From the NCBI GenBank assembly GCA_026388275.1, contig JAPLKB010000008.1:1-64000 (forward strand): a stretch of DNA of 64,000 bases. Reading direction: 5' to 3'. This DNA comes from Pseudomonadota bacterium (GTDB taxonomy: Bacteria; Desulfobacterota; Syntrophorhabdia; Syntrophorhabdales; Syntrophorhabdaceae). Position 1 is the first letter of the stretch; every line of letters begins with the position of its first letter. Positions 35,409-44,694 of this stretch are shown here, piece after piece. The notes beneath the pieces were generated by a model. The model ran no database searches. It worked only from the letters and a program-made list of their open reading frames with translations, and had not been told where the DNA came from. A program made the position numbers and the translations under genes.

Positions 35409-36986
35409 TTATTGAGCTTTTATAAAATCCCACGGCAGCATTTCGTCGTTACCCCTTTCCCGCAAAGCATAAAAGTTCAGATTAATGGCGCTGTCCTTCA
35501 TAATCCTGCTTAAGCTCACATTGTCTGCAAACTTCAGAATAACATCCTTCAATCTTCTGTCGCCCCTGGCAAGCACAGCCTGGATAAAGCTGTACTTCAC
35601 GGACTCATGGGTAAAATATGTGTTGTCAACCTTGCCTAAAGCACTCTTTAACCGGTTTATCTTGTCTTTCAATTCATTCATATCATCCATGGGAAGCCGC
35701 TGAAAAGGGGTGGAAGGCTTCGGCACAAAGGGGCTTGCATGGACGGTAACGCTGCCGACAAAACCTCTCTTCGCCCCTTCTTTAACCATTACATGCTTCA
35801 CGTGCTTAACAAGCTCCACAATACCGTCAACGTCTTCTGCTGTCTCACCAGGCAGGCCGATCATAAAATACAGTTTCAGATTGAAGGGCTTAATTTTAAG
35901 TATGGCGCTTAATTTATCGTAAATCTCCTGATCCGATAAAGGCTTACCGATAACAACCCTCAACCTTTCCGTGCCTGCCTCAATTCCGAAGGTCAACGTC
36001 TTAATCTCATCCTGCATAAGCTCTATAATTGAAAGCGGAATTTCATCAAGCCTCAGTGACGGAAAATGCACGCGCTTGCCTTCGCGCATAAGCGCGGCAG
36101 TGATTTCCTCAAGTTGAGGATGGAACGAAACTCCTCCTCCGATAATACCAACATCCTCTATATCGGTTTTGAGCGGGAGGATTTTATCACAGACAAAACG
36201 ATAAGAGTTCCCCAAAAGGCAGAACGGGCATTTCGATGGACAGCCACGCGTTCCCTCCACAAGGAACATCCCGGAGAATTCAGTTTTATCGGCAATAATT
36301 GCTGATGTCCCGAGGGTTTTACCTTTGTATCTGTTTATCTTTACAGTAAAATCCTTTGGAGCAAAAGACCCGATTGTGCCGTCTTCCCGATATGAAACCT
36401 TTAGTCCTGCCGGATTATAGACCCAATCAAACCCGCTCAGCTCATCAATTACCTCGTCCCTGTCTTTGCCTATTGTTTCCCTGTACTTCTCCAGAAAATC
36501 CGGAACGGTTGACTCGATGTCACCCATGATAAAGAGGTCAACAAAACTGTGGATGGGTTCCGGATTTGAAATCACACAGATACCCCCGGCAACAATGATG
36601 GGATCATCTTTTTTTCTTTCTGCAGAATGCACGGGTATGGAAGAAAAACGTAGAATCTTCGGGATGTTTATAAAATCCATTTCAAAGGATATTGTGAAAA
36701 ATATGCACTTAAAAGACTTGAGCGGCCTTCCGCTCTCTATTGATATGCATTCACCGTTTTCTTCGAGAAAGCACCTCTCGCAGACAACGTCATCATAACT
36801 ATTCAGCGTTTTATACAGTATATGGGCGGCGAGATTGGACATGCCTATATAGTACGTGTTCGGAAATACCACGCACACAGGGATTTTGCCGCCCCATTTT
36901 TTTACTATTGTCCCGCTTTCAGATGCAAGAAACTCTTTGCGTCCTGCACCCTGCTTTTTCAATTGATTGGACAACACACGCCGCAT
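35409..36986 (-). CDS. B12-binding-type radical SAM protein
   Basis: A 525-residue radical SAM enzyme. The N-terminal region (KIPVCVVFPNTYYIGMSNLA ... VAGGICVISNPEPI) resembles the cobalamin-binding-like domain of the TIGR03960-type group. The 4Fe-4S motif is CPSKCPFC (Cx3Cx2C), after LVEGTRG. GIEAGTERLR and YFMIGLPGETAEDVDGIVEL complete the radical SAM barrel. The start is ATG/near 36986. It lies just downstream of ftsZ, a neighbourhood common in deltaproteobacteria, but its substrate is unknown. Confidence 0.85.
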   Translation of the reverse strand: MRRVLSNQLKKQGAGRKEFLASESGTIVKKWGGKIPVCVVFPNTYYIGMSNLAAHILYKTLNSYDDVVCERCFLEENGECISIESGRPLKSFKCIFFTISFEMDFINIPKILRFSSIPVHSAERKKDDPIIVAGGICVISNPEPIHSFVDLFIMGDIESTVPDFLEKYRETIGKDRDEVIDELSGFDWVYNPAGLKVSYREDGTIGSFAPKDFTVKINRYKGKTLGTSAIIADKTEFSGMFLVEGTRGCPSKCPFCLLGNSYRFVCDKILPLKTDIEDVGIIGGGVSFHPQLEEITAALMREGKRVHFPSLRLDEIPLSIIELMQDEIKTLTFGIEAGTERLRVVIGKPLSDQEIYDKLSAILKIKPFNLKLYFMIGLPGETAEDVDGIVELVKHVKHVMVKEGAKRGFVGSVTVHASPFVPKPSTPFQRLPMDDMNELKDKINRLKSALGKVDNTYFTHESVKYSFIQAVLARGDRRLKDVILKFADNVSLSRIMKDSAINLNFYALRERGNDEMLPWDFIKAQ

Positions 36987-37041
36987 GATTCATGCCAGGT
37001 GTTTAACAGACATAAGTACTCTACATTCTATACTGTCCACC

Positions 37042-37099
37042 ATTCACTATTCACTCTGTTCACTGTTCACTATTCACTGTTCACTATTCACTGTCCACT
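37042..37099. repeat. Tandem heptamer repeat (ATTCACT/GTTCACT)
   Basis: Eight 7-mers of the form (A/G)TTCACT, with one CT slip after the second unit, and the last copy GTCCACT. They fill the gap between ftsZ and the radical SAM gene and end two bases before the ftsZ stop codon. The same 7-mer recurs at 42081-42144 and 43543-43556. Confidence 0.85.
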
Positions 37100-37101
37100 A
37101 A

Positions 37102-38256
37102 TTAATCTGCCTGTTTCCTCAAAAAAGTAGGAATATCGTACCTGTCGTCGTCAATATCAATCATATCGCTTTTCATCTTTATTTCTTTGTAGTCTATAGC
37201 AACTTTTTTCTTCATAAAGGGAGGCAGGTCTTCATTGTCAAAAAGCCTGCTTTTGTTGAGCATATCGCTTGTATCCTCGTCCACAACAACCTTTTCTTCA
37301 AAACCGGTGGCAATGACCGTTATCCTCATAGCACTTTCCATGGTCTCATCATAGACAAGTCCCCATATGATCTTTGCTTCATCATGAGACTGTTCCTGAA
37401 TTAGTGAGGAGGCTTCATGTACCTCATGGAGAGTCATGTCTTTATTGCCTGTTACGTTTATCAATACCCCCCTTGCTCCGTGAATTGAAATATCTTCAAG
37501 AAGCGGGCTTGATATGGCTTTCTGGGCTGCATCCCTTGCCCTGTTTTCGCCTGAGGCTTCCCCGATGCCCATTATTGCCATCCCTCGTTCGCTCATAATA
37601 GTTTTAACATCCGCAAAATCTACAACTACATGGCCTGACCCTACAATCAAATCTGATATACTTCTTACAGCATTGAGGAGCACTTCGTCTGCCTTGAAAA
37701 AAGCCTCCATGATAGTCATGTGCTTGCCGCCGATAGACAGGAGTCTCTGATTAGGTATGGTAATGAGAGAATCAACCCTGGTTTTTAACTGGATTATCCC
37801 GTTTTCTGCCTGTCTCATCCTGTCTTTGCCTTCAAAGGCAAAAGGCTTTGTTGTAATTGCTACTGTTAAGGCGCCCAGTTCTTTTGAAATCTCCGCAATT
37901 ACTGAAGATGCACCTGTTCCGGTTCCACCTCCAAGCCCGCATGTTATAAAGACCATATCAGCGCCCTTCAGGTGCTCGATAATTTTTTCCGTGTCTTCGA
38001 GCGCTGCCTTTCTGCCGACTTCCGGGTCAGCACCTGCACCGAGCCCCCTGGTTAATTTGCCTCCTATCTGTATCTTAACACCGGCTTTGCATGTGCTCAG
38101 GGACTTGACATCCGTATTGACTCCGATAAATTCAACACCTGGAACACCCGCGTCCACCATGTTGTTTAAAGCATTACATCCGCCTCCACCAACCCCTATA
38201 ACCTTTAATTTTGCTGAAAAACCGTTATCCTCATCAATATAAAAGACTCTGCTCAC
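37102..38256 (-). CDS. ftsZ: Cell division protein FtsZ
   Basis: A 384-residue tubulin homologue that forms the Z-ring. It shows KVIGVGGGGCNALNNMVDAG at the nucleotide site, the tubulin signature GGGTGTGASSVIAEISKELG, and a C-terminal conserved peptide DRYDIPTFLRKQAD that binds FtsA. The linker before it is moderate. It is the last dcw gene, 12 bases after ftsA, and ends against a heptamer repeat. Confidence 0.98.
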   Translation of the reverse strand: MSRVFYIDEDNGFSAKLKVIGVGGGGCNALNNMVDAGVPGVEFIGVNTDVKSLSTCKAGVKIQIGGKLTRGLGAGADPEVGRKAALEDTEKIIEHLKGADMVFITCGLGGGTGTGASSVIAEISKELGALTVAITTKPFAFEGKDRMRQAENGIIQLKTRVDSLITIPNQRLLSIGGKHMTIMEAFFKADEVLLNAVRSISDLIVGSGHVVVDFADVKTIMSERGMAIMGIGEASGENRARDAAQKAISSPLLEDISIHGARGVLINVTGNKDMTLHEVHEASSLIQEQSHDEAKIIWGLVYDETMESAMRITVIATGFEEKVVVDEDTSDMLNKSRLFDNEDLPPFMKKKVAIDYKEIKMKSDMIDIDDDRYDIPTFLRKQAD

Positions 38257-38268
38257 AATAACACCTCC

Positions 38269-39516
38269 TTAGAAAATTTCTTTAAACCATTCCCTCATTT
38301 TATTGAGAAGATTATTACCATTTACTAATTTCATTAATGATTGCGTACCACCATACATTTTGCGCCTTTTTATATCAGAATGTTTGAACCCGTATACCAG
38401 AAGTCCAACTCCGGTTGCATATATAGGATTATTTACCACATCAACAAGACCGCCTACGCCCACAGGAAACCCCCTTCTTGTAGGGAGGTTGAAAATATTT
38501 TCAGCAAGTTCGGGAATGCCTTCAAGATTTGCACACCCTCCGGTAATTACAACACCCGAAGCAAGCAATTTTTCAAATCCTGATTTCTTAATCTCATCAT
38601 AGATCATGGATGATATCTCTTCAACCCTCGGCTCGATTATGTCTGCCAGGGTTTTTCGCATAAGCGTTCTCGGTTTTCTACCGCCTACACTGGGAACTTC
38701 AATGGTTTCATTAGCGCCTATCATGTTCGAAAAAGCGCAGCCGTATTTCTTCTTTATCTTCTCTGCATCATCAACAGGTGTTCGTAATCCGATGGCAATG
38801 TCATTCGTAATACTATTCCCTCCAAAGGGCAGCACCGATGTATGTTTTATGCTTCCCGTTGAAAATACTGCAATATCACTTGTACCGCCTCCGATATCGA
38901 CCAGAGCAACACCTATTTCTTTTTCTTCCGGTGTGAGTACCGCCTCTGATGAAGCAAGTTGTCCGAGTATGATACTGTCCACTGTGAGCCCTGCCATACG
39001 ACAGCACTTTATGATATTCTGCGCAGAGGAGGAGCTGCCGGTAACAATATGTACCTTTACCTCAAGCCTGACCCCTGTAATCCCGAGGGGGTCACGTATT
39101 CCATCCTGGTCGTCTATGATAAATTCCTGGGGGATAACATGAAGAATTTCCCGGTCTGCCGGTATTGCAATTGCTTTTGCAGCATCAATCGCCCTTGCAA
39201 TATCATCGGCTTTCACTTCCTTTTCTTTGATTGCAACAACGCCATTACTGTTGAAGCTCTTGATGTGAGCGCCCCCTATGCCTGCCATACAGTTGTTAAT
39301 CTTTATGCCTGCCATTAATTCGGCTTCTTCTACAGCCTTTTTTATAGAAGTAATAGTGCTTTCCATATTCACAACAACGCCTTTTCTCAGGCCCGTAGAA
39401 GGGTAAGATCCTATGCCTACTATGTTTATCTTCTCCTCAGCTACTTTCCCCACAACAATGCATATCTTTGTGGTTCCAATATCAACTCCTACGAGAAGCT
39501 CTTCTTCTCTAACCAT
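38269..39516 (-). CDS. ftsA: Cell division protein FtsA
   Basis: An actin-fold protein of 415 residues that tethers FtsZ to the membrane and relays activation to the septal synthase. N-terminal EELLVGVDIGTTKICIVVG, later VALVDIGGGTSDIAVFSTGS, and the C-terminal amphipathic membrane helix LLNKMREWFKEIF are visible. It directly follows ftsQ with a two-base gap. Its presence is notable because the FtsW/FtsI targets in this cluster look inactive. Confidence 0.97.
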   Translation of the reverse strand: MVREEELLVGVDIGTTKICIVVGKVAEEKINIVGIGSYPSTGLRKGVVVNMESTITSIKKAVEEAELMAGIKINNCMAGIGGAHIKSFNSNGVVAIKEKEVKADDIARAIDAAKAIAIPADREILHVIPQEFIIDDQDGIRDPLGITGVRLEVKVHIVTGSSSSAQNIIKCCRMAGLTVDSIILGQLASSEAVLTPEEKEIGVALVDIGGGTSDIAVFSTGSIKHTSVLPFGGNSITNDIAIGLRTPVDDAEKIKKKYGCAFSNMIGANETIEVPSVGGRKPRTLMRKTLADIIEPRVEEISSMIYDEIKKSGFEKLLASGVVITGGCANLEGIPELAENIFNLPTRRGFPVGVGGLVDVVNNPIYATGVGLLVYGFKHSDIKRRKMYGGTQSLMKLVNGNNLLNKMREWFKEIF

Positions 39517-39518
39517 TT

Positions 39519-40220
39519 TTAGCCCTTCCTTTCCTGGATAATTCCACCCTTTTCAAATCTTGCATCTATACATTTAATCATGAGACCCCGTTTTTTTGCA
39601 TCTTCGAGTATAGAAACAGCTCTCTTAAGTCTTTCCTTCTGGTCTTCCTTGCCGAGCACTATCTCTACCCCGTCTTCTGCACCAAAAACCGTCACGCTGC
39701 CTTCGTCATATGCAATTTCCGATATGGCATTTCTTTTTATAATTCCTTGCGTAATCCAGCTATTGGTTTCCCTGTACAGGCTCTTTACATCCGCCTTATC
39801 CCCGGCATTAATAACAAACATATTTTTTATATCGCCTTTCGTTAACCTTTTATATGGCTCTCCACATTCATCAAGCACACTGATAACACCATTCTTATCA
39901 ACCCATAGAGCCGAGGGTATTTTTTCCTTCACGTCTATGATAATTGAAAAAGGGAAAACTCTTTTTATCCTTACTTCCTTTACAAACGGGTGCGACGTGA
40001 TGATTTCTTTCATCTTTTGAATGTCTATTCTGAAAAGGTTTCCCCGAATGAAAGGGGATATCCTGCCCATAATATCTTCATCTCCTAATTGACTTGCCCC
40101 GTTTATTCTTATATTTTTTATGAAGAACAACGGTTCATCTTTTGAAAATATGTATATTGTCGTTAGCATGGATAAAATACATATTGGCACAAGAAAAAAG
40201 ATGTACAGGGTTTTTTTCAT
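39519..40220 (-). CDS. ftsQ: Cell division protein FtsQ
   Basis: A bitopic divisome protein of 233 residues. One N-terminal membrane helix (LYIFFLVPICILSMLTTIYI) is followed by a POTRA domain (FFIKNIRINGASQLGDEDIMGRI) and a beta domain (ASYVTVFGAEDGVEIVLG-like region). It connects early and late division proteins with FtsL. It overlaps ddl by four bases. Confidence 0.9.
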   Translation of the reverse strand: MKKTLYIFFLVPICILSMLTTIYIFSKDEPLFFIKNIRINGASQLGDEDIMGRISPFIRGNLFRIDIQKMKEIITSHPFVKEVRIKRVFPFSIIIDVKEKIPSALWVDKNGVISVLDECGEPYKRLTKGDIKNMFVINAGDKADVKSLYRETNSWITQGIIKRNAISEIAYDEGSVTVFGAEDGVEIVLGKEDQKERLKRAVSILEDAKKRGLMIKCIDARFEKGGIIQERKG

Positions 40221-41125
40221 GTTTTTAAAGAAGCCCCCTTTATAATTTCGTCAACAAGATCATCAAATGACCTGCCAAGATATTCCCATGCCTTCGGCAC
40301 AAGGGAGGTTTCAGTCATGCCCGGAGAGGTATTGATATCTATTATGAGCGGGATACCTTCATCCACCATCATGTCAACCCTGGCACACCCTGAAAGCCCA
40401 AAAGCTTTATATACTGTCATCGCATAGTCCTGCGCTTTTTTTTCAACTTTTTTGCCGATCTTTGCAGGTATGATATATTCAGTCATCCCCTTGGTATATT
40501 TTGCCTCAAAATCATAAAATCCTTTTAATGGTTTTACCTGAATGACAGGCAGCACCTCATTATTAGCTATACCGACAGTTATTTCCTCCCCCTGTATATA
40601 CTTTTCTATCAGAACTTTCTTATCATATTTCAGGGCATTTTTAATAGCCCCGTTTTTCTCTCCATTTTTTCTGACAATAGATATGCCGATTGTTGAGCCT
40701 TCGTTGGCCGGCTTTACAACAAAAGGTACGGGAAACCTGACTTTGTCTTTGGCATAGCAGACTTCATAGGCAGGAGTGGGCAGTCCCATTCTATCCAACA
40801 GCATCTTCATGATCGCCTTATCCATTGCAATAGCCGACCCGAGCACACCGGAACCGGTATAGGGTATACCCATCATTTCGAGGAGACCCTGAACTGTACC
40901 ATCCTCGCCCCATCTACCGTGAAGGGCAATAAAGACAACCTGAACTTTATTTTTTTTCAAATTATCTACGATGTTATGCTCCGCATCTATCCCTACAGCG
41001 CTGTAACCGCTGCGTATAAGGCTTTGAAGAATTGCCTTTCCACTCTTCAGGGAAATCTCCCTTTCCGAGGATTTCCCTCCCATAAGAACCCCTATTTTTT
41101 TTTCTTTCATATCTCCCTTACCCAT
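40217..41125 (-). CDS. ddl: D-alanine--D-alanine ligase
   Basis: An ATP-grasp ligase of 302 residues. The N-terminal KIGVLMGGKSSEREISLKSG, central HGRWGEDGTVQGLLEMMGIPYTG, ATP-binding FVVKPANEGSTIGISIV and C-terminal IDINTSPGMTETSLVPKA are all conserved. It makes the dipeptide used by MurF, in the usual dcw place before ftsQ. Confidence 0.97.
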   Translation of the reverse strand: MGKGDMKEKKIGVLMGGKSSEREISLKSGKAILQSLIRSGYSAVGIDAEHNIVDNLKKNKVQVVFIALHGRWGEDGTVQGLLEMMGIPYTGSGVLGSAIAMDKAIMKMLLDRMGLPTPAYEVCYAKDKVRFPVPFVVKPANEGSTIGISIVRKNGEKNGAIKNALKYDKKVLIEKYIQGEEITVGIANNEVLPVIQVKPLKGFYDFEAKYTKGMTEYIIPAKIGKKVEKKAQDYAMTVYKAFGLSGCARVDMMVDEGIPLIIDINTSPGMTETSLVPKAWEYLGRSFDDLVDEIIKGASLKT

Positions 41126-41162
41126 GGCTCCGGTTCACTATAAACGGTTTAAACTATTTCTT

Positions 41163-42062
41163 TTAATTTTCATTGAATCCCCACATTTCCACTTCTTCCT
41201 CCAATGTAACCCCCAGTTTTTCAAATACCTCTTTTTTTATTCTATCAATAAGAGCTTTTATGTCATGTGCTGTAGCATGGCCAAGATTCACAATAAAATT
41301 CGTATGTTTCTCAGAAACACAGGCATCACCGATCCTAAAGCCTCGCAGCCCTGCCTTTTCAACATACTGCCATGCAGGCTCTTTGTTCACACTCTTGAAT
41401 ACAGATCCGGATGAAGGGAATTCCATTGGGTGCCTCTTTTTTCTTTCAACAAAAACATATTCCATGTCTTCCAGTATCTTCTCTCTGTCCTTTGTTTTTA
41501 ACTGGAAAACAGCATTTATCACGCACTCAGTATTTTTTACAGGCGATGACCTGTAGTTGAACGTAAGAGCCTTCTTATCAAGAGTTGTAATATTCCCCTT
41601 ATCGTTCATTACGGTTACTCCCTCCAATACATCAGAGATGGATGCTCCGAAACTCCCGGCATTCATCTTGATTCCACCACCAACAGTGCCTGGTATCCAG
41701 TATAGCTTTTCAAGACCGGCAAGCCCACGCATGGCGCTATCTTTTATAAACCCTTTTAAAGAAGCTCCTCCGGAAACCTTTACAACTGCGCCTTTTTGAT
41801 TCCTTTCGTACTGCATACACCGTATCTTTACTATCCTGATTATTGCCCCATTAAACCCCTTATCATGTACAATGACATTCGTTCCATTGCCTACAAACCT
41901 GTATTTGATTCCCTCTGCTCTCAAAATACGCATCGTCTTCAGCAGGTTAGTCTCATCTGCGGGATACACAAGGTATTTTACAGGACCACCCACTTTCATG
42001 GATGTATACCTCTTCATGGGCACATCCGTTAAAACAGTACCTTTTATTCCCCAATCTCTCAA
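41163..42062 (-). CDS. murB: UDP-N-acetylenolpyruvoylglucosamine reductase
   Basis: A 299-residue FAD-dependent reductase forming UDP-MurNAc. The motif TSMKVGGPVKYLVYP, FVGNGTNVIVHDKGFNG, YWIPGTVGGGIKMNAGSFG and HPMEFPSSGSVFKSV (catalytic serine region) indicate a type II-like MurB. The start is TTG at 42062 with AGGGAGAG upstream. The gap to murC carries heptamer repeats and a GC-rich hairpin. Confidence 0.95.
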   Translation of the reverse strand: MRDWGIKGTVLTDVPMKRYTSMKVGGPVKYLVYPADETNLLKTMRILRAEGIKYRFVGNGTNVIVHDKGFNGAIIRIVKIRCMQYERNQKGAVVKVSGGASLKGFIKDSAMRGLAGLEKLYWIPGTVGGGIKMNAGSFGASISDVLEGVTVMNDKGNITTLDKKALTFNYRSSPVKNTECVINAVFQLKTKDREKILEDMEYVFVERKKRHPMEFPSSGSVFKSVNKEPAWQYVEKAGLRGFRIGDACVSEKHTNFIVNLGHATAHDIKALIDRIKKEVFEKLGVTLEEEVEMWGFNEN

Positions 42063-42080
42063 TCTCTCCCTGCCTTTTAC

Positions 42081-42144
42081 CTTTCACTATTCACCGCGGG
42101 CAGGTTTAAAACCCGCCCCTACTGTTCACTATTCACTGTTCACT
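42081..42144. repeat. Heptamer repeats flanking a GC-rich palindrome, overlapping the murC end
   Basis: Units TTTCACT ATTCACC (42082-42095) and GTTCACT ATTCACT GTTCACT (42124-42144) bracket the inverted sequence GCGGGCAGG-TTTAAA-ACCCGCCCC (approximately 42096-42119). The second repeat tract supplies the last codons and the stop of murC. Confidence 0.75.
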
Positions 42145-43520
42145 GCTTTTCCCCATTCCGCTTTCAGCCTGTCGCATATCTTATTGATATCACCTGCGCC
42201 GAGAGTAACAACGGTATCGCCGTCCTGCGCGAGCTCCAGAATCTTTTCAGCCGCATTTTCCTTCGTCTCGACAAAAAACACATTCTTGTGCCCGCTGGCA
42301 CGTATATTTTCTGCAAAAAACATCCCGCTGATACCCTCTATTTTTTCTTCGGAAGCTGCATATATCTCAGTAACAATCAGGATATCCGCTTCATTAAATG
42401 ATGTTATAAAATCATCCATCAATGCCTTTGTCCTTGTGTATCTGTGAGGCTGAAATGCAACGACAATTCTTCCTTTACACATCTTCTTTATTGCCGATAG
42501 CGTAGCTTTAACCTCTGTGGGGTGATGCCCGTAATCGTCAATAAGCTTTATGTTCCCATCCCACTTTACTTCGAGTCTCCTCTGGACGCCGGAAAATGTT
42601 TCCAGTGCTTCCGCTATTTTGGAAAAGGGAATATCAAGCTCTATGCCAACACCGCATGCGGCAAGTGCATTGACAACGTTATGGATGCCTGGCATGGCAA
42701 GGTTTATGACGCCCAGTTCATATCCTTTATAGATTACTCTGAAGTTTGTACCTGTTTCATTGTACGTAACACCATCTGCTCTAAGGTCTGCCTGTTTTGA
42801 AAGTCCATAGGTCATATACCTTCTCTTTAATTGAGGGATAAGAGTCTGGATATTCGCATTGTCAATGCATATGATGTCAAGCCCATAGAAAGGTACTTTA
42901 TTGAGAAAGGTTAAGAATGCAGCCTTTATGTCATTGATATCCTTATAGAAATCAAGGTGCTCCAGATCTATGTTCGTTGTCACGGCAATTGTCGGAAAAA
43001 GAAGGAGAAATGTCCCGTCACTTTCATCTGCTTCTGCCACCAGGAATTTACTGCCGCCGAGTTTTGCATTACTGCCGAGACTGTTCAATTTACCGCCAAT
43101 GACGCATGTCGGGTCCAAACCTGCACGTCCGAGGATCGTTGAGACTATTGAAGTTGTGGTTGTTTTACCGTGGGAACCTGCTACGGCAATACTATATTTC
43201 ATCCTCATGAGCTCTGCAAGCATTTCCGCCCTCTGTATTACCGGGACAAAAATCTCTTTTGCCTTCTGTATCTCAGGGTTATCAGGCTTTACCGCCGACG
43301 AAATAACGACTACATCGGCATCCTCTACATTTTCTTTCTTATGGCCATAAAATATCTTTGCGCCAAGCTGCTCAAGCCTTTCGGTAGTATCGGTTTTCCT
43401 GATATCCGAACCTGTAACAGTAAAATCGAGATTTAACAGTACCTCTGCAATACCGCTCATCCCTATACCGCCGATGCCGACAAAATGTATTTTCTCTATC
43501 TTGTGAAGAACCATATTCAA
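42129..43520 (-). CDS. murC: UDP-N-acetylmuramate--L-alanine ligase
   Basis: A 463-residue Mur ligase. Signature regions: IHFVGIGGIGMSGIAEVLLN at the N-terminus, ATP loop VAGSHGKTTTTSIVSTILG, EADESDGTFLLL and DDYGHHPTEVKATL. It adds L-Ala to UDP-MurNAc. The final residues AVNSE and the stop codon are encoded by a heptamer repeat tract (AGTGAAC AGTGAAT AG), so the C-terminus seems rewritten by repeat invasion without loss of the core. Confidence 0.97.
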   Translation of the reverse strand: MNMVLHKIEKIHFVGIGGIGMSGIAEVLLNLDFTVTGSDIRKTDTTERLEQLGAKIFYGHKKENVEDADVVVISSAVKPDNPEIQKAKEIFVPVIQRAEMLAELMRMKYSIAVAGSHGKTTTTSIVSTILGRAGLDPTCVIGGKLNSLGSNAKLGGSKFLVAEADESDGTFLLLFPTIAVTTNIDLEHLDFYKDINDIKAAFLTFLNKVPFYGLDIICIDNANIQTLIPQLKRRYMTYGLSKQADLRADGVTYNETGTNFRVIYKGYELGVINLAMPGIHNVVNALAACGVGIELDIPFSKIAEALETFSGVQRRLEVKWDGNIKLIDDYGHHPTEVKATLSAIKKMCKGRIVVAFQPHRYTRTKALMDDFITSFNEADILIVTEIYAASEEKIEGISGMFFAENIRASGHKNVFFVETKENAAEKILELAQDGDTVVTLGAGDINKICDRLKAEWGKAVNSE

Positions 43521-43620
43521 CCCCTGTCTTCAGTTATCTGTCTGTTCACGGTTCACATATTTGAACTTTAAAGTATTCAGATTTTCTCCTTTTCCGTTAG
43601 CTGTAAAATGCGAAATATTT

Positions 43621-44694
43621 TCATTTCCCGGTTACCTCTTCCTGTATCTTTGAAATAATCCTCTCCTGTGCATCATCGACAAACAGTCTGCCGATATTTT
43701 CACCCATCTGCTTAAGCAATGCAGGCTCATTCATGAGATGCTTTATAACACCATAGAGCCTTTCTCCGCTTGCCTCATCATTGCCGACAATATAACCTCC
43801 GCCGACATTCTCCACGTGAGAAGCATTTTTCCATTGGTGCTGTCCTGCAGAGAACGGATAAGGTATAAGTATCGCCGCTTTTCTGAAATATGCAAGCTCG
43901 AAGATTGTTGAAGCTCCCGCCCTTGATATAACTACGTCTGAACGGTTGTAGTAATTAGCCATGTTGTCTGTAAAAGGAAAAACCTCGTGTTTTATATCTG
44001 TTTTTTCATATGCTTCTTTTATGCGATCATAGTCTTCCGCCCCTGTCTGGTGATAAATAACTGCATTTTTGTAGCCTTCCAGGTAAGGAAGTAAGGAAAG
44101 TACTGATTCATTGATGCTTTTTGCGCCCCTGCTCCCTCCGAATACAAAGATTCCGAATGTTTCATCGCTTTTTGTTTCTCTTGGAACCTTGACAGCATGT
44201 CTTACGGGGTTACCTGTATAATATACACCTTTGCTTTTAAACAATTCCCCTGATTCCTGAAAACTGATGAATGTCGCCTTTGCGTATTTTGAAAGCACCT
44301 TGTTTGCAAGTCCGGGCTCAGCATTCTGCTCATGAAGAAAGACCGGTACGCCGAGGATGGCACCTGCAAAAATTATTGGTACGGATGTAAAACCACCCAT
44401 CCCGAGAATTGCATCCGGTTTCTCCCTTTTTATAATCCTCATGCAGCTGCAGATACCCTTCAGGATATAAAAGAGTGTGGCAGCCTTGTACAATGCACTT
44501 CTGCCCTGAAACTGCCGTGCCTGAACGAAAAGGAGTCTGAACCCATACTGGGGGATAATTTTACTCTCAAGCCCAAAAGTTGTCCCGATGAATACCACCT
44601 GGTTATCCTGCCCCTGCGCAATAAACGTCTCAGCCACGGCAATACCGGGAAAGATATGTCCTCCTGTCCCGCCTGCCGATATGATGAGCTTCAT
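43621..44694 (-). CDS. murG: UDP-GlcNAc:lipid I N-acetylglucosaminyltransferase
   Basis: A GT-B transferase of 357 residues making lipid II from lipid I. The first glycine loop SAGGTGGHIFPGIAVAETF, LGMGGFTSVPIIFAG, LHEQNAEPGLANKVLSKYA, the second glycine loop FVFGGSRGAKSIN, and RAGASTIFELAYFRKAAILIPYP are intact. It overlaps the FtsW-like gene by four bases. The 100-base gap before murC carries two heptamers (GTTCACG GTTCACA at 43543-43556). Confidence 0.97.
   Translation of the reverse strand: MKLIISAGGTGGHIFPGIAVAETFIAQGQDNQVVFIGTTFGLESKIIPQYGFRLLFVQARQFQGRSALYKAATLFYILKGICSCMRIIKREKPDAILGMGGFTSVPIIFAGAILGVPVFLHEQNAEPGLANKVLSKYAKATFISFQESGELFKSKGVYYTGNPVRHAVKVPRETKSDETFGIFVFGGSRGAKSINESVLSLLPYLEGYKNAVIYHQTGAEDYDRIKEAYEKTDIKHEVFPFTDNMANYYNRSDVVISRAGASTIFELAYFRKAAILIPYPFSAGQHQWKNASHVENVGGGYIVGNDEASGERLYGVIKHLMNEPALLKQMGENIGRLFVDDAQERIISKIQEEVTGK

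Noticed and set aside
37042-37099. CRISPR array
   Set aside because: The repeats are contiguous 7-mers without spacers, so this is a simple tandem repeat.
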